Source of the DNA: Brasenia schreberi
Lineage: Eukaryota; Streptophyta; Magnoliopsida; Nymphaeales; Cabombaceae
Direction of reading: 5' to 3'
Assembly (NCBI GenBank): GCA_036023115.1
Contig: JAYKKT010000079.1
Location: 9,003,001 to 9,067,000 of the forward strand
DNA: 64,000 nucleotides
The position numbers and the translations under genes are program-made. This document shows, in pieces, positions 55,389 through 64,000 of this stretch. Within the stretch, counting starts at the first letter, position 1, and every line of letters starts with the position of its first letter. The notes beneath the pieces were generated by a model, which was given only the letters and a program-made list of their open reading frames with translations, searched no databases and was not told where the DNA came from.

Positions 55389-57175
55389 TGTAGACTCTGG
55401 AAAATCCCCGCCTCTAGGTTCTTAGGCCTGAAGCGAATCTTTTCGTGTGTCTAAGTCCTATTTAAGCAAAAGGGCGTGCCAGCTAGCTTGCTTAAGCTAG
55501 CGAAGAAATGTTTTGAAATCTGACTTATATCGTGGCAACTGTGAGCAAGCAAGCCCTTTTCGTCGCAGACCTTCTTACACCAATGCACAAGGGTCAGTCT
55601 GTACGCTTAGAAAATCGAGTTTTAGACATGATAACCAAGGAAAAATGTTTGAGGTGTTCGATTCGGGCTGATTTGTATGGTTTTCAAGTTTTATTTCACA
55701 TGGATTTGCACGTGCCTATGTCTTTCTTTTTATCCCTTTTCGGGCCAACTAGGTGTCTGTATGCACACGTGACCTAAGTGGGGCAATTTTGAGCGGGAGT
55801 GTGGGGTTTGCTTTGATGCAATATGCATCCTAACTCGTGGTATGGCGTATATGCAATGCAAACTCACGCAACTCCAAAGGGAAAACCCGAATTGAAAGAC
55901 AATGCGGAAGGGAAATGACTTAAATGTAAATTGCAAAAGGGAAATTGCAAAAGGGAAATATGGCTATATCTTAAGAGCGGAAAGGCTCAATTGTGCAAGT
56001 GTGTGTCGTGTATATATGTAAAGACTACGCACACTTGCTGAACCTTAAAACCCAAATCTTAAAGACTTAGCCGAAAGGGAAATACTTATAATATATATGG
56101 GCCCGAAGGTCGCCAACGTGTGCGTGGGTGTTGTGTGTATATTGAAAGACAACTCACACAACTTAAATGAAACCAAATATGATTGCAATATGGCCTTAAC
56201 TAAGGTCTTGGGAGTAAGAGCGAAAGCTCAATGTGTGTGAGTGTAGAATTGAAGTACTACGCACATGACATAAATGAAACCCAAATATAATTGCAATAGG
56301 CCTTGACTAAGGTCTTGGGAGTAAGAGTGAAAGCTCAATGTGTTTGAGTGTAGAATTGAAATACTAAGCACACAACTTGAAGTAAAACACCCCAAAACAA
56401 AATTGCAATAGGCCCTTACTAGGGTCTTGAAAATAAGAGCGAAAGCTCAATGTGTGTGAGTGTGAAAATTAAAAGACAACACACAGAACCTAAACAAAAA
56501 CCCACGCAACTTAAATTATATATGTATAGCTATATCTTAAGGGCTGATTAGGCCCATGTGTGTGTCAAAATCGTGTGCAGCTAAGAGCGGGATAGGCTCA
56601 AGTGCACGTGTGTGTGGGTGTGCCAAACCACATTATTACAAACGGGGGGAGACAACGCTCCATTATTACAACCCCGGATCAAATTTAATTAAGCATAAGC
56701 AAGTCTATAACAAGGACCGAGTTAGGCACTTACGTATAGCTGGTCTGGGTGTGACTTGCTTGCACTTGGGCTGGTGAGTCGCTTTGGGCTGCAAGAGGGA
56801 GCTCCTTGGAAGGGCGCGGCAAGGGAAGGTGCTGGCCGGATGGCAAAGGTGCAGCGGGTGGTGCCTTGGTGCTAGCCGAGTGGATGGGGTGCAGCCTTGG
56901 CTGGGGTTGGGGTGCTTAGGGAAGGTAAGGGTGCTAGTTAGGGGCTGCCACTAAGGCTTGGGGTAGGTCTTAGGGAGAGGTAAGGTTAGGGTGTTAGCTA
57001 GGGGCTGTCTAAGGGAAAGGAGGGGCAAGTGGTGCAGTCGGGTGATGTTGGCCGAACGGTGGAAGGTGGCAGGTGGTGGCCGGTTGGATGAGGTGCTGGC
57101 TAGGCTAAGGAAGGGTGGCGGGTGGTGGCTAAGAATGGAGAGGGAGTGAAGAGCAGGTGGTGTTGAGAGGGGGTA
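55389..57175 (-). repeat. Element F 5' LTR, downstream part (cut by G)
   Basis: Antisense start TGTAGACTCTGG; parallels 30116-29939 and 47187-48790 of the other F LTR: U5 hairpin, array (55970-56490), second donor-like GTAAGT (56728-56733), mini-exon block. Ends at GGGTA where G begins (other LTR of F reads GGGTACTAACC). No gene. Confidence 0.92.
55472..55501 (-). other. U5 hairpin plus primer-site-like 10-mer (F 5' LTR)
   Basis: Same as the F 3' LTR copy at 30022-30051; 10-mer TGGCACGCCC. Confidence 0.78.
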
Positions 57176-58401
57176 TGTAAACACCCCGAAATCCCACGAA
57201 TTTCTCCAAAAACAACCTGGTTTTATACAAGCAGCCCCAAAGGGCCATTTTGAGTCTGGAAACCCAGGAGCCTTCCAGAACAACCCTGTACATACGTTTT
57301 GAACTCTATATTTCGAAAACATACAATATAGCTTTTAAAACCTTTTTAAAACATGTTTTGAAACCCCGAAGTGGCTTGGCCCGATCAAGACAGGACCAGG
57401 AAAGCTAAGAAGAGCCCGGAACCAGAGCACACGTCGAGCCCGGCACAGCAACTCTTGTATCTGATTCACACCCCCAGGATCTCGAACGTCCAAGACCCTG
57501 TTCTTATCAAAATATCATTTGAAGTCATCTCCGGAAGGCAGAAACGGAGGCGGACGACTATGTTGGCGAAGACCCAACGCAGACGGAGTACTGATGCTGT
57601 CAGACCCCGCACGAATCGTCCGTTTCGAACCCAGCTCGAAGGAGTCAGAGTTCAGTTTGGATTGGATCTGGACCATATATATCCAGATTCCAATCCAAAC
57701 CCATATGTGGACTTGGATTTGGATTTGGATCCAAAGACCCAATCCAATATCCATATCCATGGCCCACATCACCTTCTCATAAATGGAGGTGGGGGCCCAC
57801 TTGAAATTCACGTGGGATATTGGGCATGAGAGAGAGTGGGGATGGAAAATATCAAGAGTGTTGTATTAAGCTTGACTTGTGTGTCAAGTTTGGGTTTAAT
57901 CATGTGGGTTAGCCTAATTGAGTGGGTTTAAGCTTGTAATTAGCTAAAACCTAACCTAGGGCTGCACCAACATGAGGTGATCAAGGTCTATGGGCCATGC
58001 TAAGGGAGCTCCTTCACCTAAACCTAACCCAAAATGCCTAATCCTAGCCTAAACCCCTAATCTGAACCTAATCACCTTACCCACTTCCCTAATCCCGTCC
58101 TAATCCCAACCTAATCACCTAACCCACTTCCCTAATCCTTCCCTAAACCTAGATTAATTTCCCTAATCCTAGCCTAAACCTAGCCTAATCACCTAACCTA
58201 GCTCACTAAACCTCACCCTAAAACCCAACCACCTAACCTAGCCCTAAACCCCTAAACCACCCCTAGCCCACAATCTACCCAAACCCCTAGTTTTCAAAAT
58301 ATCTGGCCCAACCCTTTCCAGCCCACCTTATCTACATACCACCCTACCTAAACCACCTAACCACTACCCCAAGCCCAGCCCTAACCGACCTACCCATCCC
58401 C

Positions 58402-58409
58402 TATTTAAA
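58402..58409 (+). promoter_or_regulatory. TATA-like box of G LTR
   Basis: CCCCTATTTAAACCCC, 1.23 kb from the LTR start. Confidence 0.55.
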
Positions 58410-59116
58410 CCCCCCCCTTTGGGGGCGGGTTTTGGGAAGTTAAGGCCCTCATCTCAGCCCAGCCGGCTCCACTCTCCACCTGCCCGCCTGCTCCACTCTC
58501 TGCCTGCCAGCCGGGACCACTCTCCACCAGCACTACCTGCACCGCCACCTTCCCTCTTCCATCCATCACCTCACCCAGCCGGACGCCACCACCTTCATCC
58601 AACCGAACCAGCCGAGCTCCCATCCACACCCCGCTTCCCACTTCATCCACCACCTCTCCCCATCCGGTAAGCACTCTCTAACTCTACCCAAAACCCTTCT
58701 CTACTACCTCTCCACTCCTAGCCACCCACCCTATCATCATCTCAGCCCTTTTCCACTACCCTTTTCACTTAGCCGAACCTAGCATAACCCAAATTACCGG
58801 CCACTACCTAACCCTCCTATCCCATTCGGCCTTCCCCTAGGTGTCCCATTCGGCCTTCCCACAAACTCTCCTTTAGGTCCAGTTTCCCTAAACACTCAAC
58901 TCCCCTAGTGACCCTAAAAACTCACTCGTTCAGCCCCTCTAACCCCCCACCTCGAGGCGACATCCACTTGTAACCGGCCACCTTTGAGGCGCCTATCCCG
59001 CGCCCTACTTGCAGCCGGCCAGCACCTTTGGTCACCTATCCTCGCGGAGCTCCCGTTTGCAGCCCAAGGCGAAGCCAAGCCCACGCTCAAGCAAGACCTC
59101 TACGGACCAGCTACTC

Positions 59117-59122
59117 GTAAGT
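59117..59122 (+). promoter_or_regulatory. Second splice-donor-like GTAAGT (G LTR)
   Basis: CAGCTACTC then GTAAGTGTC; intron to the gag acceptor (60661-60662) would be 1546 bases. Confidence 0.42.
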
Positions 59123-59354
59123 GTCTAAACTCGGTTTTAGTTGTATACTTGCTTGAGATTCAATTTGATATGGGGTTGTAATAATGGAGCATAGTCTCCC
59201 CCCGCTTGTAATAACGTGGCTTGGCACAACCACACACGTGCGCTCTCTTAGTCGTGCACGATTTTGAACACACACGGGCCTAATCAGCCCCTAATACATA
59301 AGTGTATATATATACTTTCATTTTCGAAGGGTTTTTGTTTAAGTTGGGTGCGTT

Positions 59355-59860
59355 GTCTTTCAATTCAAGCACTCTCACACACATTGAGCTTTCGCTCTTA
59401 TTTGAAAGACCCAAGTAAGGGCCGACCTATACTATTTGGGTTTTATTTCATGTCGTGTGAGTAAGTCTTTCAATTCAAGCACTCTCACACACATTGAGCT
59501 TTCGCTCTTATTTGAAAGACCCAAGTAAGGGCCGACCTATACTATTTGGGTTTCATTTCATGTCGTGTGAGTAAGTCTTTCAATTCAAGCACTTTCACAC
59601 ACATTGAGCCTTCGCTCTTACTCCCAAGACCTTAATAAAGGCCTTATTGCAGTTATATTTGGGTTTCATTTATGTCGTGTGTGTAGTACTTCAATTCAAG
59701 CACTCTCACACACATTGAGCCTTCGCTCTTACTCCCAAGACCTTAGTCAAGGCCATACTGCAATTTATATTTGGGTTTAATTTCATGTCGTGTGTGTAAG
59801 TCTTTCAATTCAAGCACGCACCCACATTGAGCCTTCGCTCTTATTTGCAAGACCCGAGTA
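59355..59860 (+). repeat. Tandem ~110-bp leader repeats (G LTR)
   Basis: Five units with conserved GAGC/GCTC stems; last three carry CCTT/AAGG or CCC/GGG second stems. Confidence 0.88.
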
Positions 59861-59881
59861 AGGGCTCATATACATAATCTA

Positions 59882-59883
<2 letters not shown>

Positions 59884-59964
<81 letters not shown>
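59884..59964 (+). repeat. (TA)n microsatellite, about 40 units
   Basis: 81 bases of TA where the other LTRs have a short TATACATA-type stretch; a local expansion in this copy, inside the presumed leader. Confidence 0.97.
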
Positions 59965-59967
<3 letters not shown>

Positions 59968-60427
59968 CCTTCGGTTATTTCCCTTCGGTTATTTCCCTTC
60001 GGTTATTTCCCTTCAGTCATTTCCCTTCAGTATTGTCTTTACATTTCGGGTTTTCCCTTTGGAGTAGCGTGAGTTTGCATTGCATCTACGCCATACCATG
60101 AGGTAGGACGCATATTGCATCGAAGCAAGCCCCGCTCGAATTCGCCCATGTAGTGGAGTGTTCATAACACACAAACTAGGTGGCCCGAAAAGGGATAAAA
60201 GAAAAGACTTAGGCACGTGCAAATCCACGTGATCTAAAACATGCAATCGCATCTTAAAGACCCGAAATAGACACCTCGGACCGCTTCGTAGACTTTCTCT
60301 CCAAAAAACTCGATTTTCGCAAAGCGTACAGACTGACCCTTGCGCATCGGTGCAAGAAGGTCTGCAACGACAAGAGCTTACTTGCTCACAGTCGCCACGT
60401 TTAGAAGTCAGTGTTAAAAATATCTTC

Positions 60428-60457
60428 GCTAGCTTAGGTAAGCTAGCTGGCACACCC
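60428..60457 (+). other. U5 hairpin plus altered primer-site-like 10-mer (G LTR)
   Basis: GCTAGCTTAGGTAAGCTAGC then TGGCACACCC. The same G-to-A change is present in the real primer site of G (60551-60568). Confidence 0.8.
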
Positions 60458-60550
60458 TATTTGCATACATAGGCCTTAGACACACGAGAGGATCCACTCC
60501 AAGCCCTGAAAAAGGCGAAGAGGTGGGGATTTTCGCGCATCTACAGAGAT

Positions 60551-60568
60551 TGGCACACCCGGTGGGAC
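60551..60568 (+). other. Primer binding site of element G
   Basis: TGGCACACCCGGTGGGAC, one base different from A, B and F. Confidence 0.83.
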
Positions 60569-60660
60569 GTGAGCCTTTTCAAAAATCGAGTTTGCTTGTA
60601 GAAGTCTTGCGAAAATTTGTAAAAAGGTGTCGTTTTAACTTGTTTTCTTTGCTTGTACTT

Positions 60661-60662
60661 AG
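60661..60662 (+). promoter_or_regulatory. Splice-acceptor-like AG in front of gag (G)
   Basis: TTTTCTTTGCTTGTACTTAG then GACATTTTG, 25 bases before the ATG. Confidence 0.45.
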
Positions 60663-60687
60663 GACATTTTGAAAAAGCTTGAAAAGC

Positions 60688-62501
60688 ATGTCAAAATCCA
60701 ATCCAAGTGAAGTGTCGAGCCAAGGCTTATGCGCATCAAGTTCTCACTCTAGGAGGATTTTCAAAAACAAAATAAAACTAGATGAAATCGAGGACTTGAG
60801 AAGGGAGTTTGAGGCCAAAATCGATGCTCTCAGCCAAGAGGCTGAAGTAGGCGATTCATGTTCATCAAACGGTGAACAAAGGCCTAAAAAGAAATATGAA
60901 AAACCTCGCAAGCAAAAAGAGGCCTCCGTAATGGAAGGCAACCAATACCACGAGTCCTTCACACAAAAGGACCGTAAAGCCCTACAGCAACTGCTGAAAG
61001 GGCAGAATAAAGAGAAAAAAAGCTACGCCCTGTCTGATTTCCTTCCTATGGATTACGAAACAGACAGTGACGATGAAATACCGAACTTCCATCGGTATGA
61101 TGGCATGGGAGACCCTAGGTCTCACTTGCAGCTTTTCTCACGTCGAGCCCATAAGAAGAAAAAGGACTCGATGAAATGGGTGTATTGGTTCCCTCTATCC
61201 CTTAAAGGCACAACTGCCAAATGGCTGGCTTCCTACGACTTAAGCCAGTTCGCTACTTTTGAAGAGTTAGCGAACTGCTTCATGCAAAGATTTGCACACA
61301 ACGTAGAAGTCACACCAACCCTGAATACCTTAAGGGATACAAAGCAAGGCATGAACGAAGACGTACATGCCTTCATTATAAGATGGAGGTCGCTTTTGGG
61401 CCAAGTGCAAGAGCCCATATCCGAAGGATGCGCAGTAATGCTCATCCTGGATAATTTTAAAAGCGAGTTAAAAACCCTTCTCTCGCTCCACGAGATTTCA
61501 ACTTTCCATAAGTTGATCAAAAAGGCCTCCCTTTTCGAAACCAACTTACGAAAAGGGACATACGATCACTTATGGAAAAGAAGTGCCATTCCAAAAACCC
61601 GTTTGGAAAAGCCCATCGTATATGGGCTGCCCACGACGGACAAAGGGGCAAAGCCCCATAAAATCGCCAATGTCTGGGTGGATCCAGGCATGGCGGGCAC
61701 TTCTAAAAATTTTGAAAAATTAGAAAATAAGAGGAAACGCAATTTTTAAAAACCGGTAGAAAAACGGGAGTATACTCCGCTGGGACAACCTGTGTCGGAG
61801 GTCCTAGACCTCTTACTTGCCCAGGGCATGATAGAACTCCCTGAAATCCCCGAAGGAGTCACGTCCAAAGGGGGGTATTTAAATCGATTTTGTAAGTATC
61901 ATCGGCTCAAAGGCCATGATACCAAACGCTGCTTCTCTCTTTTAAATAAAATTGAGAACTTGATAGCAGAAGGCCGGCTCCAGGTCACTGCGGAACCTGA
62001 GCCACCTCAAGCTATCTTCAAGGAACCCTTTCTCAAGCACGCCAGTGGCAGTGGGAAAGGAAAGGAGGAATGTACCCTCACCATTTCCAAGGAACTAGCG
62101 CAAAAGCCAGAACCTGGTCGACCTACTTGTGCGCCCATTCTTGTATTATACAAGAAGCCCGCCCAAGTCGTCATTCGGGGACCACCAAAAGTGGAAACCC
62201 CGGTAAAACCAGTTTTGAAAATCCAAGGTTCTCCTCAGCTCATCCTTAGAGCCAAGTCTAGCGCGAACCCTAGGCTGGTCGTGGGGGAAGTCACTAGATC
62301 CAGGAGGATCTACCAACCCCCGCACCTTCAAGGTGCTCAAAAGGTGGTCAGTGTGCCTGGCCCCTCAAAAGCATGTATCCCTAGTGGTCTGCCAAAAGCA
62401 GATAAGGACAAAGTCATCCTAAATCCTTATGATTTCGAAAACCACCTTTCAAAGATTCCTATTCACATGTCTATCCTAGAGCTTATCAAAACCTCGCCTA
62501 G
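60688..62501 (+). pseudogene. gag-pro: Element G gag (nonsense codon; cut by H before protease)
   Basis: ATG 60688 (MSKSNPSEV). Gag core and the CKYHRLKGHDTKRC knuckle are intact. TAA at 61747-61749 replaces Gln (NFQKPVEK in A and E). After the knuckle the frame is open until LIKTSPS, where the LTR of H begins at 62502; the protease core and pol lie beyond the window on the far side of H. Confidence 0.92.
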
Positions 62502-64000
62502 TGTAAACACCCCGAAATCCCACGAATTTCTTAAACGAATCTGGTTTTATACAAGCAGCCCCAAAGGGCCATTTTGAGTTTGGAAACCCAGGAGCCTTCC
62601 AAACAAACCCTGTGTATATGTTTTAAAATTTATCTTTCAAAAACATATGATATAGCTTTTGAAAACCCTTTTAAAACATGTTTTGAAACCCCGAAGTGGC
62701 TTGGCCCGATCAAGACAGGACCAGGAGAGCCAAGAAGAGCCCGGAACCGGAGCACCTGTCAAGCCCGGCGCAGCAACTCTTGCATCTGATTCACACCCCA
62801 GGATCTCGAACGTCCAAGACCCTGTTCTTATCAAAATAGCATTTGAAGTCATCTCCGGAAGGCAGAAACGGAGGCGGACGACCATGTTGGCGAAGACCCA
62901 ACGTAGACGGAGTACTGATGCTGTCAGGCCCCGCACGAATCGTCCGTCTCGAACCCAGCTCGAAGGAGTCAGAGTTCAGTTTGGATTGGATCTGGACCAT
63001 ATATATCCAGATTCCAATCCAAACCCATATGTGGATTTGGATTTGGATTTGGATTTGGATCCAGAGATCCAATCCAATATCCATATCCATGGCCCACATC
63101 ACCTTCTCATAAATGGAGGTGGGGCCCACTTGAAATTCACGTGGGATATTGGGCATGAGAGAGAGTGGGGGATGAAAAATATCAAGAGTGTTGTATTAAG
63201 CTTGACTTGTGTGTCAAGTTTGGGTTAATCATGTGGGTTAGCCTAATTGAGTGGGTTTAAGCTTGTAATTAGCTAAAACCTAACCTAGGGCTGCACCAAC
63301 ATGGGGTGATCAAGGTCTATGGGTCATGCTAAGGGAGCTCCTTCACCTAAACCTAACCCAAAATGCCTAAACCTAGCCTAAACCCCTAATCCACCCCTAA
63401 TCTGAACACTCATCACCTAACCCACTTCCCTAATCCCGGCCTAATCCCAACCTAATCACCTAACCCACTTCCCTAATCCTTCCCTAAACCTAGATTAATT
63501 TCCCTAATCCTAGCCTAAACCTAGCCTAAACCACCTAACCTAGCTCACTAAACCTCACCCTAAAACCCAACCACCTAACCTAGCCCTAAACCCCCAAACC
63601 ACCCTTAGCCCACGATTTACCCAAACCCCTAGTTTTAAAATATCTGGCCCAACCCCATCCAGCCCACCTTATCTACATACTACCCTACCTAAACCACCTA
63701 ACCACTACCCACAGCCCAGCCCTAACCGACCTACCCATCCCCTATTTAAACCCCCCTCATTGTGGGCGGGTTTTCCAAGTGGGAACCACTCTCCACCCCC
63801 AGCCGGGCCCTCTCCTTCTCCTATCTTCCATCCAGCCGTGACTGCTCCACCAGCCGCCACCCGCTCCACCAACCGCCACCTTCCCTCTTCCGTCCACCAT
63901 CACTGCCCCCCCAGCCGGACTCTACCACCAGCCGGGCCCTCTCCTTCTCCCAACTCCACCAGCCGACAGCTACCTGCCCGCCACTCTCCCACTCCATCCG
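62502..64000 (+). repeat. LTR of element H, first 1.5 kb (runs off window)
   Basis: Begins TGTAAACACCCC directly after CCTAG (62497-62501) in G gag. Contains the foldback with four GGATTT units (62979-63075), CCTAA-rich tract (63350-63640), TATA-like box (63743-63750) and the C/T-rich leader, closest to the B LTR (GGAACCACTC, CCGGGCCCTCTCC). It could be a 5' LTR or a solo LTR. Frames such as DLDLDLD come from the GGATTT repeat and are not genes. Confidence 0.93.
63743..63750 (+). promoter_or_regulatory. TATA-like box of H LTR
   Basis: CCCCTATTTAAACCCCC, same place as in the other LTRs. Confidence 0.55.

Larger units (their letters stand above)
29939..57175 (-). mobile_element. Element F: degraded Ty3/gypsy copy, hosts E and G
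   Basis: Minus strand. 3' LTR 29939-30116 plus 47187-50281 (split by E), internal 50282-55388, 5' LTR from 55389, cut at 57175 by G and continuing beyond the window. Inserted in the pol start of D; the bases before it are AAAAC (29934-29938), and the partner duplication is out of view. LTRs differ at many places, and the internal part has many stops and a large deletion: an old insertion, of an LTR subgroup distinct from A/B/E/G. Confidence 0.9.
57176..60545 (+). repeat. Element G 5' LTR
   Basis: 3370 bp, TGTAAACACCCC to CGCATCTACA. Foldback (about 57655-57770), CCTAA-rich tract (58010-58330), TATA-like box (58402-58409), first donor-like GTAAGC (58667), mini-exon block 59063-59116 between TTTGCAG and GTAAGT (59117), array (59355-59860), (TA)n expansion, U5 hairpin. 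No gene. Confidence 0.95.
57176..62501 (+). mobile_element. Element G: Ty3/gypsy retrotransposon in F 5' LTR, cut by H
   Basis: 5' LTR 57176-60545, primer site, gag to the segment before protease, then insertion of H. Opposite in strand to F. The flank on the left is GGGTA (57171-57175); its partner is beyond the window. Confidence 0.93.

Noticed and set aside
59884..59964. Origin or regulatory AT island
   Set aside because: A simple TA microsatellite expansion absent from sister LTRs.

Overview
The window is plant nuclear repeat DNA. I see no cellular gene, rRNA or tRNA. All 64 kb can be read as nested, same-family or closely related Ty3/gypsy LTR retrotransposons. The pol order is RT, RNase H, a second RNase H, then integrase, with a C-H-H-C knuckle in Gag and a TGGCACGCCCGGTGGGAC primer site. 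This points to the plant Tat/Ogre/Retand-type lineage, so a seed plant (probably an angiosperm with a large, methylated, repeat-rich genome). I cannot name the species.

Layout. Two old, broken copies form the ground layer: C (minus strand, 22.9-25.8 kb) and D (plus strand, 28.5-29.9 kb), with two LTR pieces between them (25.8-28.5 kb). Element A (minus, starts beyond the left edge, ends at 22923) sits in the gag of C. Element B (minus, 8001-22567, 14.6 kb, flanked by CGGAG) sits in the 5' LTR of A. Element F (minus, 29939 to beyond 57175) sits in the pol of D. Element E (plus, 30117-47181) sits in the 3' LTR of F. A solo LTR, S (minus, 42084-45157, flanked by ACCGC), sits in the 3' LTR of E. 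Element G (plus, from 57176) sits in the 5' LTR of F. An LTR of a further element, H (plus, from 62502), sits in the gag of G. The insertion order is therefore C, A, B on the left, and D, F, then E then S, and G then H, on the right.

How an element is built (best seen in B): a 3.3 kb LTR beginning TGTAAACACCCC and ending TCTACA; a five-base gap; the primer site; gag-protease; a stop; a conserved splice-acceptor-like site; RT-RNase H-aRH-integrase; about 1.2 kb of noncoding 3' sequence; a polypurine tract; and the 3' LTR. Every copy is broken. B has two single-base frameshifts, A one nonsense codon, E two CGA-to-TGA changes plus frameshift and deletions, G one nonsense codon and an insertion, and F many stops and a large deletion. 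B has the most similar LTR pair (about six substitutions by eye) and is the youngest complete insertion.

The most interesting content lies inside the LTRs: two conserved splice-donor-like sites with a mini-exon-sized block between an acceptor and the second donor; an array of about 110-bp repeats whose units can fold into hairpins; and, about 90 bp from the LTR end, a 20-nt hairpin directly followed by a second copy of the first ten bases of the primer binding site. The last is present in eleven LTR copies, and the stem shows paired base changes in the divergent copies.
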